Part shown: piece after piece, positions 25,682 to 32,719 of the stretch | Layout: each line of letters starts with the position of its first letter | How positions within the stretch are numbered: position 1 is the first letter of the stretch | DNA from: Streptomyces sp. ISL-94 | GTDB lineage: Bacteria; Actinomycetota; Actinomycetes; Streptomycetales; Streptomycetaceae | DNA length: 64,000 nucleotides | Assembly (NCBI RefSeq): GCF_018614075.1 | Contig: NZ_JAGGOZ010000014.1 | Span: 1-64,000 of the forward strand | Direction: 5' to 3' | Program-made: the position numbers and the translations under genes | The notes under the pieces: model-generated | Told to the model about the DNA's origin: nothing | The model's input: the letters and a program-made list of their open reading frames with translations, nothing else | Databases searched by the model: none

Positions 25682-26476
25682 TCACCGGGGAGGGCTTCGG
25701 ACCGGTAGGCAGACGATGTTCGGAGCGCCCGTGTCCGGGTGGATCCCCACGCGGGTGCGCACCCGGTACACCTGCGCCAGCAGTTCCTCGGTGAGGACCT
25801 CCCCGGGCGTCCCGGAGGCGGCCACGCGCCCGCCGGACATCACGTAGAGCCGGTCGCAGAAGGCGGCCGCGAGGTTGAGGTCGTGCAGGACGAGCAGGCC
25901 GGGGGCGGGCAGGGCGCGGACCAGCGCCAGGACTTCCAGCCGGTGGCGGACGTCCAGGTGGTTGGTCGGCTCGTCGAGGGCGAGCAGGCCGGGCTCCTGG
26001 ACGAGGGCGCGGGCGACCAGGGCGCGCTGCCGTTCGCCGCCGGACAGCTCATCGAAGCGGCGCGTGGCGAAGGCGGCCGCGCCGACGGCGTCCAGGGCTT
26101 CGGCGACGCGCCGTACGTCCTCCGGGCCGTCCTGCTCCCAGAACCGCTTGTGCGGGCTGCGACCCATGGCGACGACCTCGCGCGCCGTCAGCCCGAAGGC
26201 GCCGCCCGCGTCCTGCGGGACCACCGCCACCCGGCGGGCGCGGTCCTTGACGCCGAGCGCGGCCGCGTCGGCGCCGTCCAGCAGCACCCGGCCGCCGGTC
26301 GGCCGCAGGGTGCCGTAGACGCAGCGCAACAGGGTGGCCTTGCCGCCGCCGTTGGGGCCGACCACGCCGACGGTCTCACCGGGGCGGGCGGTGAGGTCGA
26401 CGCCGTGGAGCAGGGTGTGCCCGTCGATGTCATAACGCACGCCCTCGACCGCGAGTTCCACCGGACGCGCCGTCAT
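25682..26476 (-). CDS. ABC importer ATPase, FecE/BtuD type
   Basis: A 264-residue ATP-binding subunit of an iron-siderophore/cobalamin-type importer. Walker A is VGPNGGGKATLL (an Ala where Thr or Ser usually follows GK, about residues 40-51), the signature is LSGGERQRALVARAL, Walker B is LLALDEPTNHLD, and the switch His is in LVLHDLNLA. It works at the inner face of the membrane with the adjacent FecCD-type permease, whose 3' end it overlaps by 47 bp. Since that permease has lost its N-terminus and the normal leader, this ATPase may be orphaned. GKAT is a slightly degenerate P-loop, so reduced function is possible. Confidence 0.88.
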   Translation of the reverse strand: MTARPVELAVEGVRYDIDGHTLLHGVDLTARPGETVGVVGPNGGGKATLLRCVYGTLRPTGGRVLLDGADAAALGVKDRARRVAVVPQDAGGAFGLTAREVVAMGRSPHKRFWEQDGPEDVRRVAEALDAVGAAAFATRRFDELSGGERQRALVARALVQEPGLLALDEPTNHLDVRHRLEVLALVRALPAPGLLVLHDLNLAAAFCDRLYVMSGGRVAASGTPGEVLTEELLAQVYRVRTRVGIHPDTGAPNIVCLPVRSPPR

Positions 26477-27284
26477 CCCACCACCCCTCGGCCCGCCCTG
26501 AGCGGCGCAGCATCCACAGGAAGAACGGCCCGCCGATCAGCGCGGTGACCACGCCGACCGGGATCTCCTCGGGTGCGGCGGCCGTTCGGGCAACCAGGTC
26601 GGCCAGGAGCAGGAACACCGCCCCGCCCAGCGCGGCCACGGGCAGCAGCGCCCGGTGTCCCGCGCCGACGGCCATTCGGGCGGCGTGCGGGACCATCAGC
26701 CCGACGAAGCCGATCGCCCCGCTGTAGGCGACGAGCACACCGATGACGAGGGAGGTGAGGACGAAGACGGCGGCGCGGAACCGCCCGGTGTCCAGGCCCA
26801 GGGCGTGGGCTCCCTCCTCTCCGGCGAGGAGCAGGTCGAGCGGCCGGGCGAGAGCGGTGAGCAGCGCGGTCCCGACGAGCAGCGCGACGGCGGGCGGGGC
26901 CAGTTCATCCCAGCGGGCGCCGCCGAGCCCGCCCAGGGTCCAGAACAGCACGGAGCGGATCTGGTCGGGCCGCGCGGCGAGCACCAGCACCAGACTGGTG
27001 AGGGCGGACAGGATGTACTGGACGGCGACCCCGGCCAGAATCAGCCGGCCGGTGGTCATGGCCCCGCCGCGCCGGGCCATGGCGTAGACGGCGACGAGTG
27101 CGCCCATCGACCCGGCGAAGGCGGCGAGCGGCACGGTGAGCGCGGCCAGGCCTGCCCCCGCACCCAGGACGATCACGAGGACGGCTCCCGCCGAGGCCCC
27201 CGAGGAGGCACCGAGCAGGAAGGGATCCGCGAGCTGGTTGCGTACGGGACCGCACCGGAATCGCACCGGTTTCCTGTCCTGCAC
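26430..27284 (-). pseudogene. FecCD-family permease lacking its N-terminus, fused to riboswitch
   Basis: From residue 14 (RNQLADPFLLGASSGASAGAV) to the end the frame is a normal FecCD/BtuC permease with about eight helices, including LGASSGAS and GAIGFVGLMVPHAARM. Intact members are about 330-350 residues and carry roughly 80-100 more residues with two helices and a conserved LRLPR block before this point. Here those are missing. The in-frame codons preceding Arg14 are the cobalamin riboswitch sequence itself, read from a GTG at 27284, so they are not a real N-terminus. A deletion joining the aptamer to mid-gene is the simplest reading. The binding-protein gene usually found in such loci is also absent. 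Confidence 0.82.
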
Positions 27285-27330
27285 CGCCTGGGCTGGCCGG
27301 CCCAGTCTGCCAGACGGCCGCGGATACGAC
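27245..27330 (-). promoter_or_regulatory. Cobalamin riboswitch, 5' portion only
   Basis: On the minus strand the sequence contains ACAGGAAACCGGTG, then CGATTCCGGTGCGG and TCCCG. This matches the conserved cobalamin (B12) aptamer core, normally AGGRAnnCGGTGnRAnTCCGnnGCnGnCCCGCnACTG. Upstream helical segments (GGCAGACTGGGCCGGCCAGCCC) are also riboswitch-like. The expected continuation CCACTGT and the B12-box side are missing: after GTCCCG at 27245 the sequence becomes permease codons. This aptamer cannot fold fully, so the remaining importer should not respond normally to B12. Confidence 0.8.
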
Positions 27331-27333
27331 GCC

Positions 27334-27366
27334 GGACCCGGCTCCCCTGTGCGGGGAGCCGGGCCC
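27334..27366 (-). terminator. Strong hairpin downstream of tRNA-Trp 3' segment
   Basis: A 14-bp stem (27334-27347 with 27353-27366, one G-T pair) and 5-base loop lie 20 bp downstream of the tRNA-Trp 3' end on the minus strand. It probably terminates the tRNA transcript and insulates the riboswitch that follows. Confidence 0.75.
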
Positions 27367-27386
27367 GGAGCGCCGTGAACTGCTTG

Positions 27387-27454
27387 CAGGGGTGGCAGGA
27401 TTCGAACCTACGACATCTGGTTTTGGAGACCAGCGCCAAACGACGTACACCCCT
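27387..27454 (-). tRNA. tRNA-Trp 3' segment at the attachment site (chimeric 5' side)
   Basis: The minus strand holds a perfect anticodon arm with loop CTCCAAA (anticodon CCA, Trp), variable region, T arm GTAGG-TTCGAAT-CCTGC and acceptor 3' strand CACCCCT plus discriminator G. The 5' side does contain AGGGGTG, able to pair with the acceptor, but between it and the anticodon arm only 14 bases remain where about 19-20 are needed. The D arm is therefore severely shortened. Total length would be 68 nt. The element's integrase starts 15 bp away. The likely reading is an att site: host tRNA 3' end joined to phage DNA, with the intact gene rebuilt at the far end of the element. Confidence 0.7.
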
Positions 27455-27468
27455 GGAATGACCTGCGG

Positions 27469-28779
27469 TTAAGCTGCCTCCACTACCTCTGAAGTGATCG
27501 TTTGGGAGATCTTTAGGAGATCCACCCGACCCCAGAGCGTCCGCAGCCCAAGATTGCGCATCGCGCCCCAGTAGATTTCCTCAAGGCCGTCCAGCCGTTC
27601 CTGACGCATCGCCGGCGTCGGGTGCTGGTACACGCCTTTGATCCCGGGCCGCCGATGTCCGGCCTGCTCGAAGGCCAGCGCAGGCCGCACACCGATCTCA
27701 TCCTGATATGTGTCATGCGTATGCCGCAAGGCCCGCATATCCAGACCCGGCATGATCGGAGCCCACGCTGCCCGTTCGGACACGCCCTGACGCTTCTCCC
27801 GCTTGGGCCGGCCGTCCGCCGCAGGCCTGAGCTGTCGCGACCAGTTGCCCGTCCACCACGGGTTCCCATTCGGCTGGCAGAACACCAACTCGTGCGGCCA
27901 GTCGTCCAAGTGGTGGCGAAGGAGCCGCGCCAAGAAGGGCGGCACGTCGATGCTCCTGATCGAGGTCTCGTTCTTCGGTGGCTCCAGCACCTTCACCGTG
28001 CCCAGCTTCGTGCCGTCCTCCGTCCTCTTGGTGTACTCGGCGTACTCCTGGTGCACGTGGATAACAGGGCAGGTGAAGACGCCGCCCTTGAAGGACTGAC
28101 TTCTGGTACGGAGCACATCCTCTCGGTGGAGGCCGAGCCCCTCCGCGAAACGCAGGCCCGTGAAGGCGGTAGTGAGAACGAAGAGCCCCTTTGCGGGTCC
28201 AAGCCGCTGAGCGAGCTGGATCACCGTTTCCGGCGGCGCCCACATCTCTTCCTGCTGGGTCTTGCGCTTCCCCTTCGAACCGCTAGACGACTTGCCGCGA
28301 CGCCGGCCGAAGAGGGGGTTTACGGCGATGTGTTTGGAGTCGACGGCGCCGGTGAGGATGGACGACATCAAGGTCAGAGCGTGATCCACGCGAGACTCTG
28401 CAACCTCCAGGCCAGTAGCCCAGGCCTCGACGTCGAACCAGTTGAGTTGCATGAGCGGAGTGTGTTCCCACTTCGGCAGAATCACGTGCTCAAGGAGCAG
28501 CCACCAACCATCGAGGGTGTTCCCGCGGCGCGACGTCTTCGCCTTCATCCACTCCTTGGCCCAGACCCCGAAGGGCTTGCGAGCCTTGGCGGGGTCGATC
28601 CAGCGGCCAGCCCGGATGGCAGTCTCCTGCTCCTCCCCCCACGCCTCCGCTGTTGCCTTCGTCGGGAATCCTGACTCACTCCCCCACTTGCCGTCAGGCT
28701 TCTTGTACTTCACGCGCCATGTGTACTGCTTCGTCTGCTTGCCAGCACGGACCTTGTAGACCTTCTCGGCATAGGCCAT
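27469..28779 (-). CDS. int: Tyrosine recombinase integrase
   Basis: A 436-residue site-specific recombinase that integrates the element at tRNA-Trp and, with a directionality factor, excises it. An N-terminal arm-binding part (VYKVRAGKQTKQYTWRVKYKKPDGKW) and SAM-like core-binding domain (about 65-175) precede the catalytic domain. Catalytic residues: Arg210 (FTGLRFAEGLGL), Lys269, Arg352 in RALRHTHDTY, His375 in AGHRRP and nucleophile Tyr384 (GVYQHP). The box II His normally three residues before Arg352 is Arg349. It sits next to the attachment site, as usual. Transcribed towards the att site and away from the repressor. Confidence 0.95.
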   Translation of the reverse strand: MAYAEKVYKVRAGKQTKQYTWRVKYKKPDGKWGSESGFPTKATAEAWGEEQETAIRAGRWIDPAKARKPFGVWAKEWMKAKTSRRGNTLDGWWLLLEHVILPKWEHTPLMQLNWFDVEAWATGLEVAESRVDHALTLMSSILTGAVDSKHIAVNPLFGRRRGKSSSGSKGKRKTQQEEMWAPPETVIQLAQRLGPAKGLFVLTTAFTGLRFAEGLGLHREDVLRTRSQSFKGGVFTCPVIHVHQEYAEYTKRTEDGTKLGTVKVLEPPKNETSIRSIDVPPFLARLLRHHLDDWPHELVFCQPNGNPWWTGNWSRQLRPAADGRPKREKRQGVSERAAWAPIMPGLDMRALRHTHDTYQDEIGVRPALAFEQAGHRRPGIKGVYQHPTPAMRQERLDGLEEIYWGAMRNLGLRTLWGRVDLLKISQTITSEVVEAA

Positions 28780-28806
28780 CGCGTACCCCCGCGTACCTGT
28801 TGGGCG

Positions 28807-29040
28807 TCATCCAGCAACTGATCTAAGCGGACCGCATGGAGGCTCTCCGACTATGGACTGGAGTTGCTCGCGCAGACTGGCGAGTGCCAACGCCACATGC
28901 TGGACACCTGCGTCGCTGAGAGACCCGTCCTCGGCGAAGAGAGAGGCATCGACAGACACTTCGAAGCCGTGTGGGGTCCGCTCAGCAAGCACGAGCCCGT
29001 TGTTCGGCAGGTCGTCGACCATGGCGATTTGAACACACAT
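28807..29040 (-). CDS. Hypothetical protein upstream of integrase
   Basis: A 77-residue acidic protein (MCVQIAMVDDLPNNG ... LSDAGVQHVALALASLREQLQSIV) of no recognised family. ATG 29040 is preferred because GAGG lies five bases upstream; a GTG at 29046 is possible. The gene lies 28 bp upstream of int in the same direction, so it is probably expressed with the lysogeny genes. The C-terminal half looks like an amphipathic helix. Confidence 0.55.
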   Translation of the reverse strand: MCVQIAMVDDLPNNGLVLAERTPHGFEVSVDASLFAEDGSLSDAGVQHVALALASLREQLQSIVGEPPCGPLRSVAG

Positions 29041-29146
29041 CGGCACCTCACTCGACCGAATGGTGGGGCCATCGCCAGCGTGCGTTCATGCAACCACACA
29101 TTTGTGTCACACGTGGAGAGCTTGGAGTAACGGAAGTGAAGTCGCG

Positions 29147-29671
29147 TTAGGCCCGGTTCGCCAGGGGCGGGGTGTCGTCACGGTCGTCGCCTTCAAGCGC
29201 CTGCAGGTGCCGCTTCGCCCTGCGCCAGGCTTCGACGTTTCGACGCATCTCCTCGGGTGACGCATCAGGGCTGCCCTTGACGATGATGACCATCCGAGCG
29301 TCATCACCGAGCGGGATGACGGTCGCATCGAGGAGCGGGTCATCACCCTCAAGCTCGTCAACAATCACGAGCGGCAGCCGGCTATCAACCGTCGAGGGCT
29401 CGACGACTGGAGAGGCCTGCTCGACGACCACAGCCCGCTTCCGGGGGGCGCCTCCCTCGAGCACTCGGTCTACGGAGTCCTCGGTCCATCCGACGCGCCG
29501 CGCGAAGGCTCGAACGGTTGGGGTCGGGCGCTTGTAGGAGTGCCCGACCTCGATCATTTGGATCGTGGATCTGCCGACGCCCAGGACGTCGGCGAGGTCT
29601 TCCTGGGTGATGCCTTCGTCCAGGCGGGCGGCCTGGAGTGCCTTCCCGAGGCGATCCCAATCCATACTCAT
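29147..29671 (-). CDS. XRE-family repressor, likely immunity repressor
   Basis: A 174-residue protein with an N-terminal XRE helix-turn-helix (WDRLGKALQAARLDEGITQEDLADVLGVGRSTIQMIEVGHS, about residues 3-43). A longer domain without known fold ends in an alpha-helical basic stretch (EEMRRNVEAWRRAKRHLQAL). It is leftward-transcribed and faces a tiny Cro-like gene, the classical layout of a lysogeny switch. The intervening 210 bp contain three copies of the same 8-bp element. ATG 29671 opens directly at the HTH; the frame could extend to 29689. Likely dimeric; no peptidase (LexA-like) domain is seen. Confidence 0.8.
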   Translation of the reverse strand: MSMDWDRLGKALQAARLDEGITQEDLADVLGVGRSTIQMIEVGHSYKRPTPTVRAFARRVGWTEDSVDRVLEGGAPRKRAVVVEQASPVVEPSTVDSRLPLVIVDELEGDDPLLDATVIPLGDDARMVIIVKGSPDASPEEMRRNVEAWRRAKRHLQALEGDDRDDTPPLANRA

Positions 29672-29744
29672 GCCCACATCATGCCCCACAACCCTGCAAC
29701 CAAGAAGCCTACATTCTGAGCTTTGACCTGCGGCTTGGTGGCTG

Positions 29745-29876
29745 ATTCAAGCTCTTAGGGTTGCATTTCACGCCCCCTTCACGCCCCCCACACACGTGGC
29801 ATGACGTGCCACGCTTGAGATTCAAGCTCGAAAGTTGGGCAGACTGCTTGCAGACTCCGACAGAGTGCGCTTGAAT
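29745..29876. promoter_or_regulatory. Switch region with repeated ATTCAAGC elements
   Basis: ATTCAAGC occurs at 29745-29752 and 29820-29827 on the plus strand and, inverted, at 29869-29876; the first two share GATTCAAGCTC. The middle copy is half of a perfect palindrome GCTTGA-GAT-TCAAGC (29813-29827). A separate 7-bp inverted repeat CGTGGCA-N5-TGCCACG lies at 29795-29813. The stretch separates the divergent repressor and Cro-like genes, so these are candidate operators. Which protein binds which element is unknown. Confidence 0.6.
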
Positions 29877-29883
29877 TCTAAGC

Positions 29884-30090
29884 GTGAGACCGAACGGACA
29901 GGCAATCAAGGCCATCCGCAAGGCTCGAAATTTGAGCCTGCGCGCCCTCCAGGAAATGACCGGGTTGAACCGGGGCTACCTCTCCCGCCTGGAAAGGGGC
30001 CTAATCCACCACGCAGGTGAGCCAGTCCTGAAGGTCGCCGGCGCCCTCGAAGTGACGCCGGAAGCCATAACCCACAAGGAGAAACAGTGA
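29884..30090 (+). CDS. Cro-like small XRE DNA-binding protein
   Basis: A 68-residue protein that is essentially one helix-turn-helix domain: GQAIKAIRKARNLSLRALQ, then MTGLNRGYLSRLERGLIHHAG. GTG start at 29884, seven bases after the last ATTCAAGC element. It is the first rightward gene and overlaps the next by four bases (GTGA). The layout opposite the longer XRE repressor suggests a Cro-type antirepressor or early regulator. Confidence 0.8.
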   Translation: MRPNGQAIKAIRKARNLSLRALQEMTGLNRGYLSRLERGLIHHAGEPVLKVAGALEVTPEAITHKEKQ

Positions 30091-30347
30091 GCAGGACAAC
30101 GAAGGAGGCTCCCCCGGTCGCCCCGACCGAGGCCGAGCTCCGGCACTACACGCCGGAGAAGGTTGAGGAACTGGCGCTACTGCCTTTCAAAGCCAGCGTC
30201 ATCCGCAAGAAGTGCCAGACCTACGAGTGGCCGCACAACCGGGGCGCCATGAAGATCACGCTCAAGCTGGCGCACATCCGCGAGATCTCCGCCATGTACG
30301 ACGTGCGTCCCGTCGCCGAGACGAAGGCACTCCCCGTAGCCGCCTAA
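30087..30347 (+). CDS. Small early protein, possible winged-helix/excisionase-like
   Basis: An 86-residue protein. The central segment LPFKASVIRKKCQTYEWPHNRGAMKITLKLAHIREISAMYD is basic and helical and could be a helix-turn-helix of the kind used by recombination directionality factors, but this is a weak resemblance. GTG start overlaps the Cro-like stop. Position directly after the switch makes it an early gene. Confidence 0.6.
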   Translation: MSRTTKEAPPVAPTEAELRHYTPEKVEELALLPFKASVIRKKCQTYEWPHNRGAMKITLKLAHIREISAMYDVRPVAETKALPVAA

Positions 30348-30453
30348 AGCGGTATGCGGCCCCGACCGCCGGTTTCTTCCCGGTCCCCGGCCGGCCAGGG
30401 CCTACGAAGTTCCGCCCCTCACCTGCACCTACATGCAAGGAGAAGAGGACCCC

Positions 30454-30663
30454 ATGAACCACATGATGCCCGATCCGGTCGTGGACCTGATCGAAGCCCA
30501 CTACCCGGACCGTATCCGCGAGGCCGCGCAGGCAACCCGCAAGGCCCGCCTGCCGTTCCTGCTGCCGGAGTCGGTCGAGGCCCGCGAGAACGCGATCGCC
30601 ACGATGGCGCGTGCCGCGAAGGTGCTGGCGACGTACCCGCAGGCGACGGAGGTCGTCCGATGA
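30454..30663 (+). CDS. Hypothetical protein
   Basis: A 69-residue helical protein beginning MNHMMPDPVVDLIEAHYPDR. ATG 30454 follows AAGGAGAAGAGG, which decides the start over an in-frame ATG at 30433. It overlaps the next gene by four bases. No family recognised. Confidence 0.6.
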   Translation: MNHMMPDPVVDLIEAHYPDRIREAAQATRKARLPFLLPESVEARENAIATMARAAKVLATYPQATEVVR

Positions 30664-30926
30664 GCGCCCGCGACGACATCCGACCCCAGGACTTCAGTAC
30701 CAACGACCGCAACTTGATCGCCGCCTTGGACGACCACGCGCTGTGGATGATCCTGCACCACGACGAGTGCGAGGACGACGAGTGCACCGGCTGCATCGAC
30801 AGCGAGGCGAAGCTGGCGTGTGGCACCGACTGCGAGAGCGGCTGGATCCACTATCAGGCCCGCGACGGCGAGTTCGTCTCGCTGCGCTGCACCGCATGCA
30901 ACCCGCGTGGCGGTGAGCCGCGATGA
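30660..30926 (+). CDS. Cys-rich zinc-binding hypothetical protein
   Basis: An 88-residue acidic protein with eight cysteines arranged CEDDECTGC, then CGTDCESG and CTACNPRG. The second and last pairs resemble a DnaJ-type zinc ribbon framing a short beta hairpin. Overlaps both neighbours by four bases, so it belongs to a coupled early operon. Function unknown. Confidence 0.65.
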   Translation: MSARDDIRPQDFSTNDRNLIAALDDHALWMILHHDECEDDECTGCIDSEAKLACGTDCESGWIHYQARDGEFVSLRCTACNPRGGEPR

Positions 30927-31210
30927 CGACACCGTCTCGGATCACCGACCTGGACCGCCCGACGGTCGAGCTGGAGAACACGCCTCCGAGGCGCTACCAG
31001 CCTTCTGTCGCCGAGTTGGCCCGTCAGGCCGCCGCTGCCGAGCACCTGCGCCAGGTGGCCGCGAAGGCTGGCGTCTCGCCGGAGGAGTACGCGAAGGCCG
31101 GCGGTCACACCACGGACATGCACTGGCTCCTCGACCTCGACGCCGACAGCACGTGCCCGATCGACGGCGCCTGCCTGTACCCCTACCTGCACACCGGAGG
31201 CCAGTCGTGA
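30923..31210 (+). CDS. Hypothetical protein
   Basis: A 95-residue protein with a basic helical middle (VAELARQAAAAEHLRQVAAKAGVSPEEYAKAG) and a C-terminus ending ADSTCPIDGACLYPYLHTGG. No family recognised. Overlaps neighbours on both sides by four bases. Confidence 0.6.
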   Translation: MTTPSRITDLDRPTVELENTPPRRYQPSVAELARQAAAAEHLRQVAAKAGVSPEEYAKAGGHTTDMHWLLDLDADSTCPIDGACLYPYLHTGGQS

Positions 31211-31392
31211 GCGCCCCGACGCAGGCTCTCGCGGACCTGGAGACGGCCGCTGTCGTAGAGGTCGAGGCGAAGTTCGCCCGTCGGGCGGCTGGCGCCAAAC
31301 CCTGGACGATCGGCGAGTACCTCGACCAGGTCGCCGAGGTCCACGCCCGGTTCGCTCGGCTCCGTTACTTCCAGCAGAAGGCGGCGGCGTGA
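31207..31392 (+). CDS. Hypothetical protein
   Basis: A 61-residue predominantly helical protein (LADLETAAVVEVEAKFARR ... GEYLDQVAEVHARFARLRYFQQ). GTG start overlaps the preceding stop; its stop overlaps the next start. No family recognised. Confidence 0.55.
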   Translation: MSAPTQALADLETAAVVEVEAKFARRAAGAKPWTIGEYLDQVAEVHARFARLRYFQQKAAA

Positions 31393-31577
31393 TGGCGACC
31401 GAGACCGTGGTGTCGGTGCTGTTGTCCGACCCGCCGCCCGTGCTGGTGGCGCCCGCGCTGCTGCGGGGCCTGGGCCTGGTGGAGCGGCCGGTGGACCCGG
31501 ACTTCGCGGACACGTTGGCTGCTGGCTACATCGAGTCCGACATCGCGTTCGCCACTCGGATCGGCGGCCGGCCGTGA
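31389..31577 (+). CDS. Hypothetical protein
   Basis: A 62-residue protein rich in Val, Leu and Pro (VSVLLSDPPPVLVAPALLRGLGLVE) with an acidic C-terminal half. Start is GTG 31389 or ATG 31392. Coupled to both neighbours by overlap. No family recognised. Confidence 0.5.
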   Translation: MMATETVVSVLLSDPPPVLVAPALLRGLGLVERPVDPDFADTLAAGYIESDIAFATRIGGRP

Positions 31578-31672
31578 CCTTCCGCCGGATCGCTGTCCTG
31601 GATGGCCTGCTGGGCCTCTTCTTCGCCGCCGCCATGTGGTGGGGGCACCGCAACCTTCGAGGTGAAGCATGA
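31574..31672 (+). CDS. 32-aa single-helix membrane peptide
   Basis: GTG 31574 opens a frame VTFRRIAVLDGLLGLFFAAAMWWGHRNLRGEA: one hydrophobic helix with positive residues at both ends. Too short for routine calling, but it overlaps the preceding stop and the next start by four bases in the same coupled pattern as its neighbours, which supports its being a gene. Confidence 0.5.
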   Translation: MTFRRIAVLDGLLGLFFAAAMWWGHRNLRGEA

Positions 31673-31998
31673 ACCGCTACCCCGTGATCGTAGAGACGCG
31701 TGAGCGTCACGTGGTCTGGCAGGAAGCCGACGACCTGGAGGAGGCTGTCGAACTCCTCAAGGGCGACCCCGAGTGGTACGAGCTGCTGGGCAACGACACC
31801 CGAGTTGAGGAGGGCTACGGCTGGGATGTCTCGGCGCCCGACGAGTGGAGCTGGTACGGCGAGGTCTACGGCTACGGCCGCCATGAAGGCCCCGCCCGCG
31901 GCTGCGGCGAGTGCGGCAGGACGGCCTACAAGACACAGTCCTTCGTACCGCACGCCGATGGATGCACCCAGAAGCCGGGTGAGTCCGATGGCCGCTGA
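31669..31998 (+). CDS. Hypothetical protein with C-terminal Cys pair
   Basis: A 109-residue acidic protein: MNRYPVIVETRERHVVWQEADDLEEAVELLKGDPEWYELL, a Trp/Tyr-rich middle, then CGECGRT ... CTQ that may bind zinc. The first half resembles small beta-alpha phage proteins of unknown role. Start overlaps the stop of the membrane peptide gene. Confidence 0.65.
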   Translation: MNRYPVIVETRERHVVWQEADDLEEAVELLKGDPEWYELLGNDTRVEEGYGWDVSAPDEWSWYGEVYGYGRHEGPARGCGECGRTAYKTQSFVPHADGCTQKPGESDGR

Positions 31999-32269
31999 CC
32001 GACTCGCCGAGGCCACGTTGCAGCGCCGAATGGCGGAGCTGACGGCCCGCCGAAACGAGGACATGGCGCTGCGCGACCAGCTGCTCCACGCCCGCCGACC
32101 CGTCCCCTTCGAGCTAGGTGAGTCACTCGTTCCCGCGATCCAGTGGCTGATGGAGAGGTCCGCCGAGGTCGACCGTCTCCAGTCCGTCATCACCGAGCGG
32201 GACGAGCAGCTCGCCGGCCTCCTCCACGGCACCGACTTCAACTTCGACGAGAAGGCGGTCCCAGCGTGA
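31988..32269 (+). CDS. Coiled-coil hypothetical protein
   Basis: A 93-residue highly charged helical protein (RLAEATLQRRMAELTARRNEDMALRDQLL ... EVDRLQSVITERDEQLAGLL) with two heptad-like stretches. Overlaps the preceding gene by 11 bases and the next by four. No family recognised. Confidence 0.6.
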   Translation: MAADRLAEATLQRRMAELTARRNEDMALRDQLLHARRPVPFELGESLVPAIQWLMERSAEVDRLQSVITERDEQLAGLLHGTDFNFDEKAVPA

Positions 32270-32604
32270 GCCTCCTCCCGATAGCCCGCCACCGCGGCCG
32301 GCATCGGGCGGCCGACGAGGTCACCCGCCTCCGGTACGAGCTGGAGAAGGCCCAGTCCCTGGCGGCGGACTTGCAGTACCGCCTCGCCATCGCCACCGCG
32401 GGATGGGACAACGCCAACGCGAAGGTCAGCCGGCTCCGGGATGAGGTCACCCGAGCGGCCGAGGCCACGCGACAGAACGTCACCGCCGTCTCGTCGCTGA
32501 CCGCGCACCCGGCGGTGACGGAGACGCAGCCGATCCCGGTCCTGCCGCTGCACCTGTCGCCGCTCGCCGGCAACACCAGCCCGAGCCACATCCCGGGCCC
32601 CTGA
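32266..32604 (+). CDS. Coiled-coil hypothetical protein
   Basis: A 112-residue protein: basic start, then a long coiled coil (EVTRLRYELEKAQSLAADLQYR ... AKVSRLRDEVTRAAEATR), then a Pro-rich tail. GTG start overlaps the preceding stop. It ends the first early operon; two GC hairpins follow. Function unknown. Confidence 0.6.
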   Translation: MSLLPIARHRGRHRAADEVTRLRYELEKAQSLAADLQYRLAIATAGWDNANAKVSRLRDEVTRAAEATRQNVTAVSSLTAHPAVTETQPIPVLPLHLSPLAGNTSPSHIPGP

Positions 32605-32607
32605 TCC

Positions 32608-32694
32608 GGTCCGCGCGCCTCGGATGCCCTGAGGTCGAGGGCGCGGACCCCACCACCACGGCAGGGCGCCCGCCGAGAGCAAGTCGGCGGGCGC
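32608..32694 (+). terminator. Two GC-rich hairpins between gene blocks
   Basis: Stem 1 pairs GGTCCGCGC (32608-32616) with GCGCGGACC (32641-32649). Stem 2 is a perfect 11-bp stem GCGCCCGCCGA (32666-32676) with TCGGCGGGCGC (32684-32694) around a 7-base loop. Neither has a T-tract. They lie between the coupled small-gene operon and the sliding-clamp gene and could terminate, attenuate or protect mRNA ends. Confidence 0.6.
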
Positions 32695-32719
32695 ACCCCA
32701 AGCATCCCAGGAGACAGCA

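Noticed and set aside
27387..27454. Intact functional tRNA-Trp gene
   Set aside because: Only about 14 bases remain between acceptor and anticodon arms on the 5' side, too few for a normal D arm, and the integrase lies directly beside it. An attachment-site fragment is the better reading.
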